Source: an uncultured Clostridia bacterium (GTDB lineage Bacteria > Bacillota > Clostridia > Christensenellales > Borkfalkiaceae). Taken from it: 64,000 bases of DNA. The stretch covers positions 62,001 through 126,000 of the forward strand of contig CAKQJE010000002.1 of assembly GCA_934247225.1 (NCBI GenBank), read 5' to 3'. Position 1 is the stretch's first letter; each line of letters starts with the position of its first letter. This document shows, piece by piece, positions 43,044-52,044 of the stretch. The notes below the pieces were generated by a model. The model was not told the DNA's origin, did no database searches, and saw only the letters and a program-made list of their open reading frames with translations. Made by a program: the position numbers and the translations under genes.

Positions 43044-43472
43044 TCATGACCGTCCATAGTGTTTCATCATCTCAATTCTCACATTTTCGAGTTGTGTTGT
43101 CAATGGGATTAAACGATTTACATCATTAGACAATTTTTCATACTGCTTATCGATTCTCTTCTGATAGTTATCTACTGTCCCGTAAAAAAAATCGATATAA
43201 CCTTTATGTACCCAATAATTTCTAATTTCTTTTATTTCATTTAGTAAAGCATAATCATTACGGTTCAAATACGGGGAGCCATCACTATAATCCAACTCTT
43301 CTAATTTTTTCAATACAGGGCCGAGCGGTTTATTGACAACGGTATTAAGATTTTTATAAAAATCACCTACTAGCATGCCAGCGTACATTATTTTTATATC
43401 ATGCTCTATATATTGACACTTTTTTATCAAAATACTTACCGTTTCATCAAATAATTCTTTCGTTACAAACAA
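43044..43472 (-). CDS. HEPN-domain-like protein
   Basis: A 142-residue all-helical protein. The motif EIRNYWVHKGY near residue 90 contains R-x4-H (RNYWVH), the catalytic signature of HEPN ribonucleases, preceded by LNEIKE as in that family. Translation starts at TTG 43472 with a GGAG site embedded in the last codons of the preceding frame, so the two were co-translated. The function is unknown; such proteins occur in toxin-antitoxin and defence loci. Composition is more AT-rich than that of the neighbouring glycan genes. It is the only seemingly intact gene in the patch. Confidence 0.6.
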   Translation of the reverse strand: MFVTKELFDETVSILIKKCQYIEHDIKIMYAGMLVGDFYKNLNTVVNKPLGPVLKKLEELDYSDGSPYLNRNDYALLNEIKEIRNYWVHKGYIDFFYGTVDNYQKRIDKQYEKLSNDVNRLIPLTTQLENVRIEMMKHYGRS

Positions 43473-43475
43473 CTT

Positions 43476-43765
43476 TTATCTCTCCTTCGCTGATTCTATC
43501 AATCCCAATTTATTTTCACCTAATGCCGACGTATTTGTTTCTTCTAACAGCAAATGCTTTTTGATACCCTCTAAATTTCGCAAATTTGTTGCTGAATTCC
43601 TGTTCTGTAAAGAATACCATTTAAAATATTACCAGAATGCTTAATTTCTTCTATTGCGCCTGTTCGATATTCAAAACGCTTTTCCAATTTCAGAGAATCA
43701 TTTGCTTTTTGATTCGCCTCAATTATTTCTTCTGCGCCGCAGCCAACAACTATATTATGCGTCTT
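43476..43765 (-). pseudogene. broken ORF upstream of the HEPN-like gene
   Basis: Two overlapping open frames cover this stretch. Frame one (43571-43765) reads HNIVVGCGAEEIIEANQK and ends QQQICEI. Frame two covers the last 120 bases, contains LRNLEGIKKHLLLEETNTSA, and ends SAKER at 43476. A single shift near 43590 would join them. The 5' end is missing. The parent family is not recognised; coupling to the HEPN-like gene suggests a partner, possibly an antitoxin or regulator. Confidence 0.4.
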
Positions 43766-43782
43766 TTAAAAGCGAAATCTAA

Positions 43783-43968
43783 GCCAAAAATTCCATTAAA
43801 TATATAGAATTATTTAGGCTTTTAGTTTCAACTGTAAAAATTTCACAATCTGCACCCAATAGAGTATACCGATTTGCTCCCTTACAAGATTTTACCGAAA
43901 ATTCTTATATTGATTGGAACATATCTATTCCAGATATTGACAAGCAGCTTTATACAAAATATAGATAA
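43783..43968 (+). pseudogene. C-terminal fragment of a restriction-modification-type protein
   Basis: A 61-codon open stretch ending in TAA, without a start. The tail RVYRFAPLQDFTENSYIDWN followed by IPDIDKQLYTKYR resembles the conserved C-terminus of large adenine-methylase or related restriction-modification proteins ('Y-R-F-V-P-L-Q-D-F-T ... I-D-W ... L-Y-K-K-Y'). The assignment is from memory of that pattern and is tentative. Confidence 0.4.
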
Positions 43969-43995
43969 GTCTCGATGAATTTTTTTCATCGAGAC
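43969..43995. terminator. hairpin after the restriction-modification fragment
   Basis: GTCTCGATGAA (43969-43979) pairs perfectly with TTCATCGAGAC (43985-43995). The loop is all T. There is no strong T run after the stem, so its strength as a terminator is uncertain. Confidence 0.55.
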
Positions 43996-44006
43996 TATGA
44001 CAAAAC

Positions 44007-44177
44007 CTATGGAGTAAATGTATTGCAAGATATAACTTTATCTACTCTCAAATTCTCGTCAAGCAATCTTGTATTGTGTGTTGTAAAGATAGCTTGAGAA
44101 TGGTTATGGTTAATCGCCTTAGCATAATAAAATCTGATATCGCTGAGAGTCGTCCTTATTTCGTCTTTAGTTATCAT
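44007..44177 (-). pseudogene. chimeric fragment: regulator-like start joined to ATPase end
   Basis: A 56-codon frame starts MITKDEIRTTLSDIRFYYA, as at 16651, and then changes to HNHSQAIFTTHNTRLLDENL. IFTTHNTRLLD is typical of the C-terminal Walker-B/D-loop end of OLD/RloC-like AAA ATPases. The join marks a deletion or recombination point. The combined ORF has a good ribosome site but is unlikely to be a working protein. Confidence 0.6.
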
Positions 44178-44235
44178 CGTTTCTCCTTGTATTTTATTTA
44201 ACGATGATACAAGTTATCACACTGTTCTTGCCGAT
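44120..44235. repeat. shared right border of accessory segment (copy 2)
   Basis: Nearly identical to 16594-16709. With the left border it brackets about 1.13 kb of interior here, versus 134 bp in copy 1. Confidence 0.75.
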
Positions 44236-44275
44236 TTTATTTATAAACCATAGAAAATATATTTTATATGTTGCG

Positions 44276-44830
44276 TTACAAATATTTTTTTACGGTTTCG
44301 ACAACTTGCTTAGAGCAAAGTTCTATGCCCTGGTCGTTTAAATGAATAAGGTCGTCATCGCGGATTACTTCTTCCTTCACTGGGTAAATAAGCCCGTATA
44401 AGTCGTTTATCGCGACATTTTTCTCTTTCAACAACGGAACGATTGCCGCGTTCAACCTTGCAATATCTTCGCTCGTCTGATAGGGATAAGCGTTCCTTAC
44501 GGGCGTCGTCGTTGCGAAAATCACGTTGGGCGTAATCTTCAGAAGTATATCCGCTATGCGGAGCATATTCTCGCAATATTCTTCCGTGGACGAAAACTGT
44601 CCGTCGCCGAAAAGGTCGGAAACGTCCCACAATCCGTTGTTCCAATGGATAACGTCGCTCCCCGCGATTTGGTCTTTATAATCGAAAAGCATACGGAGCG
44701 TGTACTTCGCGAATCTGCAATTATCGTCCGGCTGAAAGACCTCTATCCCCTCTTTTCCGAGTTCTTCCGCAACCGTTTTTCCGTAGCCTATAAGGCGAAT
44801 CGAATCGCCGAGCAAAGTTACTTTTTTCAT
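44276..44830 (-). CDS. SGNH/GDSL-type esterase
   Basis: A 184-residue cytoplasmic hydrolase. GDSIR at residues 8-12 carries the catalytic serine, WNNGLWD near 68 the block III Asn, and DDLIHLND near 157 the Asp-x-x-His pair. This fold includes carbohydrate acetylesterases such as rhamnogalacturonan acetylesterase. It is the last gene of the second glycan operon, starting one base after the preceding stop. Deacetylation of imported oligosaccharides is a reasonable inference; no terminator is evident downstream. Confidence 0.85.
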   Translation of the reverse strand: MKKVTLLGDSIRLIGYGKTVAEELGKEGIEVFQPDDNCRFAKYTLRMLFDYKDQIAGSDVIHWNNGLWDVSDLFGDGQFSSTEEYCENMLRIADILLKITPNVIFATTTPVRNAYPYQTSEDIARLNAAIVPLLKEKNVAINDLYGLIYPVKEEVIRDDDLIHLNDQGIELCSKQVVETVKKYL

Positions 44831-44831
44831 C

Positions 44832-45872
44832 TTATTTCTCCTCCAGTTTTATTCCCGCAACGTAGGTCGCGCCGTTGAACGCGTAAGGGCTTTCGCCGTT
44901 GCCGCTCGCGCAGAAAAGATATATCGGCTTGCCGTTTTCGTCGAACAAAAGCGACGGGCGTTCCAAGTTACACTGCGTGGATTTTTTGCCGTTTTCCCAA
45001 ACGAGTTTTCTCGAATATACTTTCGGGTTTTCGGGAATTTCGAAATGTATACAATCGTCGCTCTCGGCGTAAAAACCCGCGCCCCATTCGCCCGTTATGC
45101 CGCAGTCGCCGTTTTTACTATCGTCCTTCGCAAGCATGCAGAATTTTTTTCGGTTCTCGTCGTACCACAAAAACGGGTCCTCCATATGCTTGTTCGTATC
45201 CGCGAATTCGAGTATCGGATTTTCGGTGAGCCGCTCGAATTTTCCGTCCGGCTTATCCGCAACGGCAATGCCTAACTGCAAAGGTTTTCCGAACGCTCTT
45301 CTCGACTTGTATATCATATAAGTTTTGCCGTCCGGAAGTATCACGACCGACGGATTCGTCGTTATCGTGCAATCCCAATGCGAACAATCGCGCGGCTCCA
45401 AAAGCGGCTCGTCGCGACGGATAAACTCGCCATCGATATCGTCCGCAACGGCGATTCCTATACGCTTTCTGTTCCATGTTTCTAAGGCGTAATGTTCGTC
45501 TATAAGTCGATAATCGCCCGGAATATCACCGCCATAGGTGGTTCCCATATAATAGAGATAATACTTGCCGTTCCAGAATTTTATGCATGTGTTGTGGGTG
45601 TTCATTCCGTCAAAGAATTGTCTGCCTCTGCGCGGCAGAACCACGCCGTCGAACTCGAATTTTTCGTCCGGACTATCTGCTTTGAAACGACAGATTTCGC
45701 TGTTGAAAAGCCAATTCCAACCGAAGCCGATTTCCTCTTTCCAACGCGAAGCGAACATATAATATTTACCGTTCTGCGCTTTTATCACCGACGAATCCCA
45801 TACGTAATATCCGTCCTCTTTCAAAGCGATATGCGCTTTGACTGCTTTGTAGAAAAAACTATTTTTAATCAT
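44832..45872 (-). CDS. five-bladed beta-propeller glycoside hydrolase-like protein
   Basis: A 346-residue soluble protein of the GH43/GH32/GH117-like fold. Blade motifs YYVWDSSVIKAQNGKYYMF, HNTCIKFWNGKYYLYYMG, NPSVVILPDGKTYMIYKS and MEDPFLWYDENRKKF show regularly placed acidic residues (WDSS, MEDP, LERPS) that could be catalytic. I cannot choose a CAZy family. It may remove arabinose, xylose, galactose or fructose-type side groups. It ends one base before the esterase gene. Confidence 0.7.
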   Translation of the reverse strand: MIKNSFFYKAVKAHIALKEDGYYVWDSSVIKAQNGKYYMFASRWKEEIGFGWNWLFNSEICRFKADSPDEKFEFDGVVLPRRGRQFFDGMNTHNTCIKFWNGKYYLYYMGTTYGGDIPGDYRLIDEHYALETWNRKRIGIAVADDIDGEFIRRDEPLLEPRDCSHWDCTITTNPSVVILPDGKTYMIYKSRRAFGKPLQLGIAVADKPDGKFERLTENPILEFADTNKHMEDPFLWYDENRKKFCMLAKDDSKNGDCGITGEWGAGFYAESDDCIHFEIPENPKVYSRKLVWENGKKSTQCNLERPSLLFDENGKPIYLFCASGNGESPYAFNGATYVAGIKLEEK

Positions 45873-45900
45873 GAATAACGCCTTTATTTTTTATGCCTAC

Positions 45901-47607
45901 TCAAACAAGCAACATTTTTATTTGCCCTTTTTCTGGCAGAATCGTAATTTCATTGGCTATAAAACCGCCCGTTAAAAAGAAAATTTCATCTTCTTTTGCT
46001 ACAGCGCCCACGGCGATTTCCGCTTTTCCGTTTATGAGCGGCAAAACAAATTTCGCACCTACGGCGTTTTCTATGTATATAGTTATTCCGTCTTCCGAAA
46101 AAGTGTATTTTATCGTCGGTTTTATGTCCGCCAACGCATCGCCCGCTTCGTACGCCTTTTCGCCTTTGCAGGTAACGCCCGTTTTTGCCGTTACTTCGAG
46201 CGTTTTTTCGTCAAAAGTCATTTCACCGTCGCCAAAATAGGAAGAATGATATGTCTTTCCGTTTCTTTCCACGATAAATCTAGGCGTTAAACTCCTGTGA
46301 CGGGCAATATCTTTAACCTGTTGCATGTTGGTCGGCTCAACTAAAACATAATCCGTAACCGAAGCCATAATCATCGGTTCGTTGGTTTTTCTGTTATAAA
46401 GAGCCGTCAGAGTTCCGCCAGAGGCGTGCCCGCTGAAAAATATATCGAAGTCGTAATTCGTAATCGTGGCGAGATAATCGCCTTTCGCAATTTTTACGGT
46501 GTCTATTTCCTTATAGTACTTTAACCCCTCCGCTTTATCGCAAGGAAGGGCTACCCTGTCAAACTTCAAAAACTTTTCGTCGATGTTTTCGAGCGCGAAC
46601 GCTATCGCGTTTAAATGCTCGAAAGCGTGGTGGGTACAGGGGTATTCTCCGTGTCTTTTATAATGTACGCCGCCATACAAAAAACCGTCTATAGTGCATT
46701 TATCGATACATTCGAGGTTGCGAAGCGCCGCCTCTTTGAACATTTTGTTTCTGTCTGCCATAAGAAGATACGCGGGCTGACAACCGTCGGACGTTCGCGA
46801 GCCGTAATAAGTCCATTTGTTGTTTCTCGTACCGAATGTGTTATCCCACGCGCCGTCCGGGAACATAAAATTGATCTGATTTTCGAGAACTTTTTGCAGT
46901 CTGTTTTTGAGTTCCTCGTCGCCCGCGATATAGGCGTATTTCACCATTGCGGGAACGGATTCTTCAACGTTATAACCGAGGTCAACCCCCACAAGTCCGT
47001 GAGCAGAACGCTTGTCGTGCGGCTTGCACTCGCCGAATAAAAATCCGTTTTCGCTTATATGCTCCATCGCGTAATACACGATTTTTTTGGCTTTCGCGGT
47101 ATATTCCGCGTTGTTCAAAAATTTTCCCGCAAGGGCAAGCGTCAAGCCCGTCGTCGTCGAATAATTTATGTTCGCGCCCGTCTTTTCGTCTATATTTTCG
47201 TAAACCCACTTCGAGGATTTTTCTATTCTATCGCGCATTTTAGTCTTAAAAACCTCGGGCAAGATATCTTTTCCCGCTTCGTAAGCCTCTATAACGGCTA
47301 TAACCTGAAAAGTAGTGGTATATCTCCACGTAGTTTGCGCGTCGTTATAAAGCCCGCCGTCGAGGCACATAAGATTTTCGCCGTAATCGAACGCGCTTTC
47401 CGCGGCTTCGAGATACTTTTTATCTCCCGTGATTTTATACGCTTCCACGAACGGAAAAACCGCGTCCGAGCATCTGCCGTGAATATTTTTGCACGCCCTG
47501 CAATAAATTCCGCCTCTGAACGCGGGGTCGTCCGACTTATCCTGAACGGAAATAAGCCCGTCCGAAAGTTCTATAAGAAGTTTATAATACAAATTGTCCC
47601 TTTTCAT
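45901..47607 (-). CDS. (alpha/alpha)-barrel carbohydrate-active protein of unknown family
   Basis: A 568-residue cytoplasmic protein. The first 380 residues are helical, with aromatic/acidic loops (GGIYCRACKNIHGRCSDAVF, YNDAQTTWRYTTTFQV, GYNVEESVPAMVKYAYIAG), as in uronyl hydrolases and alpha/alpha-toroid lyases. The rest is a beta-sandwich with SGHASGGTLTALYNRKTNEP, reminiscent of heparinase II/III-type C-terminal domains. No family is assigned with certainty. ATG 47607 has an AGAGG site; an earlier in-frame start lies inside the GH78 gene and was rejected. Confidence 0.62.
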   Translation of the reverse strand: MKRDNLYYKLLIELSDGLISVQDKSDDPAFRGGIYCRACKNIHGRCSDAVFPFVEAYKITGDKKYLEAAESAFDYGENLMCLDGGLYNDAQTTWRYTTTFQVIAVIEAYEAGKDILPEVFKTKMRDRIEKSSKWVYENIDEKTGANINYSTTTGLTLALAGKFLNNAEYTAKAKKIVYYAMEHISENGFLFGECKPHDKRSAHGLVGVDLGYNVEESVPAMVKYAYIAGDEELKNRLQKVLENQINFMFPDGAWDNTFGTRNNKWTYYGSRTSDGCQPAYLLMADRNKMFKEAALRNLECIDKCTIDGFLYGGVHYKRHGEYPCTHHAFEHLNAIAFALENIDEKFLKFDRVALPCDKAEGLKYYKEIDTVKIAKGDYLATITNYDFDIFFSGHASGGTLTALYNRKTNEPMIMASVTDYVLVEPTNMQQVKDIARHRSLTPRFIVERNGKTYHSSYFGDGEMTFDEKTLEVTAKTGVTCKGEKAYEAGDALADIKPTIKYTFSEDGITIYIENAVGAKFVLPLINGKAEIAVGAVAKEDEIFFLTGGFIANEITILPEKGQIKMLLV

Positions 47608-47627
47608 TTCGTTAAACCTCTTTTTTA

Positions 47628-49619
47628 TCAGTAAATCTCTTTTTCGCCGTTGAAAATTATAAGCGGAGCGACAGCCCACGGGTGAAATAAGCTCGTGTTC
47701 CATTTCTGCTCTTTGCTCCACGCTTCGAAGGTCGTCGTCGCGCCCTCTTTTATCATATTGAGCCATGCGTTTTTATCGAGCGTAAGTTCGAGAGCCTTGT
47801 CCTTTTCGCCGTTTTTCACGAGCGCGGCAAGCGCGAAATACGCCATATACACGCCCATCGAGTTGAGTTTTTTATCGTAAATTATCTTAACGAGCCTGTT
47901 TTTAAGTTCTTCGTCTTTTCCGTATAATCCGAACAAAAGCGGGAAAATATTCGAGTGTACCGCGGAGTGGGTTTTGCTTTCCGAGTCGCAGAACAGCCCC
48001 GTTTTCTCGTTATAAAACGCCTTGTAAAACGACTTTACAACCCCGTCCGTATCGGTGATTTTTTTATTGCCGCAAAGTTCCTCGATTTCGTTCATCGCAA
48101 TCAAAAAACCTATCCATAAGGCGTTTAACACGTTATGTACGCCGTCACATATAGGTTTCGTTAGCGGGAAATCATAGCCGTCGCGAAGGTTCGCGGGCCA
48201 GTCGACCAAGTTCCATTGTCCGTATAATTTTTCTATCAAACCGTCGCCGCGGTCGAACAACGAAAAGTACTCGTGCATTCCCTTAAGCGTTGGCTCGACA
48301 GACTTCAAAAACTCCGAATCTTTATCGAATTTATACGTCCAGAGGACAAGCGACGGAAAAATAAGCCCGTAATCGGCTATTTCCTGCATATACGACGAAG
48401 TCGCAACCGACATAAGCCCTTTGCATATGGAAGAAGTGCGACAAAAATCGAGTATCGTCTTTTTCAGAAATGTCGTATCGCCCGTGAGGATAGCCTGCGC
48501 TCTGCCCGAAACGCAGAAATCTCCGAGATAACTCCCCTTTTCCCTCGTCGGGCAATCGGGAATTATCTCCTGCGTTCCGTATTTTATCGTGTTAACGCAC
48601 AATTTAATGATATCGTCAAAATCGGCGTTAATCGACTTATAGACGGCTTTTTGCTCAAACGGATAGTGTTTTATCCTGAATTTTACGTCTGTAATCCCCG
48701 CAGTTTCAGGAACTATAAGTTCGGCGTAGCGGAAGCCTTTATAATCGAACTGATCGAGCGTGTCTTCGCCGCCGGACAGTATCCATTTTTCTTCATAGCG
48801 GCAATTCGAGCGTAAATCGAAACGAACCGTACCGTCCTCGTTAAGCTCTTCGCCTTGTCTTATTATTATCTCGTCGCCGCGTTTTCCCTTTGCTTTTACG
48901 ACAAGATAGCCTATCGCTTCCTGCCCGAAATCATAAAAATATCCGTTCTCGGTTTTCTTTATCGTTTTCGGCTCGATATCGTAAATTTCGAGTGGCTCAA
49001 TCGGCGATTTTATCAAATTATAGTCGTTATACTTTTTTATTTTAGCGTTTTGCCAGCCGCCGTCGTCGAAATTTTCCTTTTCAAAGCCTATTTCTTCCGG
49101 GCGGCTGTCGAAAAGTTCCATATACTGCGTATCGTAACCGACAACCGACAAAGGAGAATAAGCCGAAGAAATTCTGCATTTCCAGCTTTCGTCCGTAGCT
49201 AAAATTACTTCGTCGTCAACGGTAAGTTCCGCCCAAAGCCCCTCTCTGTTGTCGCCCGAAACCCACACGCGGTTGATAAGCCCCTGATAAAGCGTGTGGA
49301 CGGCAATAACGTTCTCGCCTTTTTTCAGAAATTTGCCGACGGGCAGTTCCATAAAATAGTATGCGTCGGGATAAGACGGGGGAGGTCCTTGCGTTACGAA
49401 CTTGCCGTTTATATACAATTTGAAATAATCGTCCGCGGTAATTTTCAAAACCGCACCCGATAAATCGCCGCTCGCGTTAAAACGTTTTCTGAACAAAACG
49501 TGCTTATTCGCGTATTTTTCGGTCGCGTTAGGCACCGTAACCTGCGGGTACTCGGTGTGAAAAACGTTTATCGGTTTTAATTCCGCGAACAGCTCGTGAC
49601 TTATGAATTTTCCTTGCAT
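47628..49619 (-). CDS. GH78 alpha-L-rhamnosidase
   Basis: A 663-residue cytoplasmic enzyme. An N-terminal jelly roll with DDYFKLYINGKFVTQGPP (about residue 55) precedes the (alpha/alpha)6 barrel. The GH78 acid region reads IIPDCPTREKGSYLGD near residue 358, close to the consensus 'D-C-P-x-R-x-E-x-x-x-W/L-G-D'. WSKEQKWNTSLFHPW near 635 holds the C-terminal His expected in the active site. ATG 49619 with GGAAG at 7 bases was preferred to an upstream codon inside the preceding gene. It differs clearly from the shorter rhamnosidase at 26418. Confidence 0.88.
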   Translation of the reverse strand: MQGKFISHELFAELKPINVFHTEYPQVTVPNATEKYANKHVLFRKRFNASGDLSGAVLKITADDYFKLYINGKFVTQGPPPSYPDAYYFMELPVGKFLKKGENVIAVHTLYQGLINRVWVSGDNREGLWAELTVDDEVILATDESWKCRISSAYSPLSVVGYDTQYMELFDSRPEEIGFEKENFDDGGWQNAKIKKYNDYNLIKSPIEPLEIYDIEPKTIKKTENGYFYDFGQEAIGYLVVKAKGKRGDEIIIRQGEELNEDGTVRFDLRSNCRYEEKWILSGGEDTLDQFDYKGFRYAELIVPETAGITDVKFRIKHYPFEQKAVYKSINADFDDIIKLCVNTIKYGTQEIIPDCPTREKGSYLGDFCVSGRAQAILTGDTTFLKKTILDFCRTSSICKGLMSVATSSYMQEIADYGLIFPSLVLWTYKFDKDSEFLKSVEPTLKGMHEYFSLFDRGDGLIEKLYGQWNLVDWPANLRDGYDFPLTKPICDGVHNVLNALWIGFLIAMNEIEELCGNKKITDTDGVVKSFYKAFYNEKTGLFCDSESKTHSAVHSNIFPLLFGLYGKDEELKNRLVKIIYDKKLNSMGVYMAYFALAALVKNGEKDKALELTLDKNAWLNMIKEGATTTFEAWSKEQKWNTSLFHPWAVAPLIIFNGEKEIY

Positions 49620-49620
49620 T

Positions 49621-52044
49621 TTATTCTTCCGTGAGGTATTTCCTCGATTCCTGCCAGTATTTTTTGCTCTCCACGGGCGCGTCGTCAAGCTCCCAATACT
49701 GCGTCATCATTCGTTCTTTAACGGGCTTTTCGGCGCATTTTTTCATATACGTTTTCAGCTCTTCGAGCGTAATCTCGCCTTTCGGCTCGAAATCGTCCGA
49801 AGATATATAATTTTTAATGAAATTTGCCATTGCGACTGACGACGGGTCGTTTTCGTTTAAACCTGTGAGGTTGAAACCACAAACCAAAAGGCTGCCCTCG
49901 CCGACCTTTATTTCAAACAGATAGGAGAATTTTCTCCAACACCTGTCGGGCATTATCTCGGGGAGATTGAAACTCGATTTATACGCATCGAACCTGTCTC
50001 TCGTCGATTTGTCTATGCCGGTGACGAGCGATTTTACCTCAGTAGGGAAATCGTCGAGAATTATTTTGTCGCAATCTTCCGAAATTTCGCCGTAATTGAA
50101 ATCGTAAAACTTACCTGTCGGGAAGCCGAATTTGTTAAGCGTTTTTTCGTCGCAAAGTCCGCCGTAATTCGTTCCTCTGTCCCAAATAACGGGCTTAAAC
50201 CTGTTCCACGTCGCCTTAAAAGCATACTTCGGATTCGGCATTTTCTTATCGAGCAGGTGTCTCGTCCAATCGCTTCGGTAAACGAGGCAGACCTTTTTAC
50301 CCTGTTCAAGCGACGAAAACGCCTTTTCTACGTCGTCGGTAATGGTCACGCCGTTTTTTTCGTAAGATACGAACTCGGCATAGCCGACAAACTTCTCTTC
50401 GGGATAAACCCATATCCGCCACGAATTTTCGGCAATACCACAATTATTTGCCGAAAGCGAAACGCCCAGAAGGCACTCTTTCGGCGATTTTACAGGCGGA
50501 AGCTCTATAGAAAGTTTGCAAATTTCGTAATTGCCGCGGCGTTCGATATTTATTCTCTTCATCTCGCCGCTAGCGAAAATCTCGCCGTTTTCGGACGTGA
50601 GAGAATAGACGAAATCGCCGTAAACCTCGCCGCTCGCTCTAAAATCGCTAAGCTTTATACGCACTTCGAGCGTTTTCCCGACGACTATGTTTCTGCTTTT
50701 TATATCCGACAAAAGAACGGCGTTTCCGTTAAATCTTAAAAACTCCTCGGGCGTGACGTAATTTTCATCGTCGAAACAATCGATTATGCCGTTGGAATTT
50801 TCGTAAACGTCGGTATCGGCGAGTTGTAGAAAATGAAATCCCGCTAAAAGCTCACTATTCCGAAGAGCCTCGAACGCAGCTTTCCAACATTCCTTTTGGA
50901 AATACTTGCTCGCGCTGTACATTTCGCCGTAATTTTCTTTATACCCATTTTCGGCGATGATTTTAAGCTCTTCTTCTATCCACCACGGCTCTTTTACGCC
51001 GTATTTTTTAAATTTTGCCCTTAACCCCTCGTAGTCGCGAAGCGCGGCGTAATGGCACACCTCGTGCGCGACGAGCGGAACGTTGAACACGGGCGTTCGG
51101 GAAACGACCGAATTATTGCAATTTTTAACCACATCGTCCGAATCGTAAGACGGACAGACAAGCATATTATCGAAGCCGTTAAACATCTCCGAGTGCCTGC
51201 CATAAGGGAAGAAATACCCCATATGCTGAACGTCGAGATCAACGAGTTTGCGGTTGTTAAGCCCCCAGGCGCAAGTGTCTATATACAGGCGGGTCGGGTC
51301 GGCTTTTTTGATAAATTCGCCGAGCTTTTCAACCTCTTCGCGCCCCTCTTTTATCTCGTTGCCGATACAGTATTCGACGAGCGACGGGTGGTTATAAAAC
51401 AGGTCGATAAGCCTGCCGATTTTGTCCTTTCCCGCAAATTTCGTGTTGGTTACGAGCATTTCTTCGAGATTGTTATATGCGGACTCGGGAACGCGGAACT
51501 CGTAATGTACGAGCATTCCCTCTTCGTCCGCAACCTCGAAAAACTTTTCGCTCGGGATATACGAATGAAAACGCACGAAATTGAACCCGAATTTTTTAGC
51601 CGCGCGGATATTTTTCCGATAAAATTCCTTTTCACCAAGTCCGCAGTTATCCGAATGTTCGTGAGCCGTCGCCCCGCGGATATACCCGCGAATAAAAACA
51701 GGTTTTCCGTTAAGATAAAATTTTCCGTTTTCGGACTTGATTTTTCTGAACGCGAAAACACCTTCGGCTTTCTCCGATTCGGCATCTTCTCCATACTTGA
51801 TCAAAATTCTGAAACGGTATAATTCGGGGTTTTCTATGCTCCACAAACGCGGCTTTGCAATCTTGAAATTACCCAAAAAAACGTTTCCGTCGCAGGGAAA
51901 ACTAAACCCGTCCTCACGCCCCGAGGGTTCTATGGCGACGAATCTTATCTTCACCATTTTTCTTTCGGATTTAACGGACAGCACACCGTTTCCCGATAAA
52001 TTGTCAGATTTTATTTTTATTATCGTATTTCTTTCGGTTATCAT
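49621..52044 (-). CDS. GH2 family glycoside hydrolase lacking the usual N-terminal domain
   Basis: An 807-residue soluble enzyme. It begins with an Ig-like GH2 domain (RLWSIENPELYRFRILI near 85) rather than the sugar-binding jelly roll normally found first. The barrel follows: NGKPVFIRGYIRGATAHEH, FVRFHSYIPSEKF, acid/base VEYCIGNE (Glu about 227), probable nucleophile VPLVAHEVCHY (Glu about 327). About 350 residues of C-terminal beta-rich sequence follow. Substrate is unknown. It overlaps the GH38 gene by 4 bases (ATGA). Confidence 0.83.
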   Translation of the reverse strand: MITERNTIIKIKSDNLSGNGVLSVKSERKMVKIRFVAIEPSGREDGFSFPCDGNVFLGNFKIAKPRLWSIENPELYRFRILIKYGEDAESEKAEGVFAFRKIKSENGKFYLNGKPVFIRGYIRGATAHEHSDNCGLGEKEFYRKNIRAAKKFGFNFVRFHSYIPSEKFFEVADEEGMLVHYEFRVPESAYNNLEEMLVTNTKFAGKDKIGRLIDLFYNHPSLVEYCIGNEIKEGREEVEKLGEFIKKADPTRLYIDTCAWGLNNRKLVDLDVQHMGYFFPYGRHSEMFNGFDNMLVCPSYDSDDVVKNCNNSVVSRTPVFNVPLVAHEVCHYAALRDYEGLRAKFKKYGVKEPWWIEEELKIIAENGYKENYGEMYSASKYFQKECWKAAFEALRNSELLAGFHFLQLADTDVYENSNGIIDCFDDENYVTPEEFLRFNGNAVLLSDIKSRNIVVGKTLEVRIKLSDFRASGEVYGDFVYSLTSENGEIFASGEMKRINIERRGNYEICKLSIELPPVKSPKECLLGVSLSANNCGIAENSWRIWVYPEEKFVGYAEFVSYEKNGVTITDDVEKAFSSLEQGKKVCLVYRSDWTRHLLDKKMPNPKYAFKATWNRFKPVIWDRGTNYGGLCDEKTLNKFGFPTGKFYDFNYGEISEDCDKIILDDFPTEVKSLVTGIDKSTRDRFDAYKSSFNLPEIMPDRCWRKFSYLFEIKVGEGSLLVCGFNLTGLNENDPSSVAMANFIKNYISSDDFEPKGEITLEELKTYMKKCAEKPVKERMMTQYWELDDAPVESKKYWQESRKYLTEE

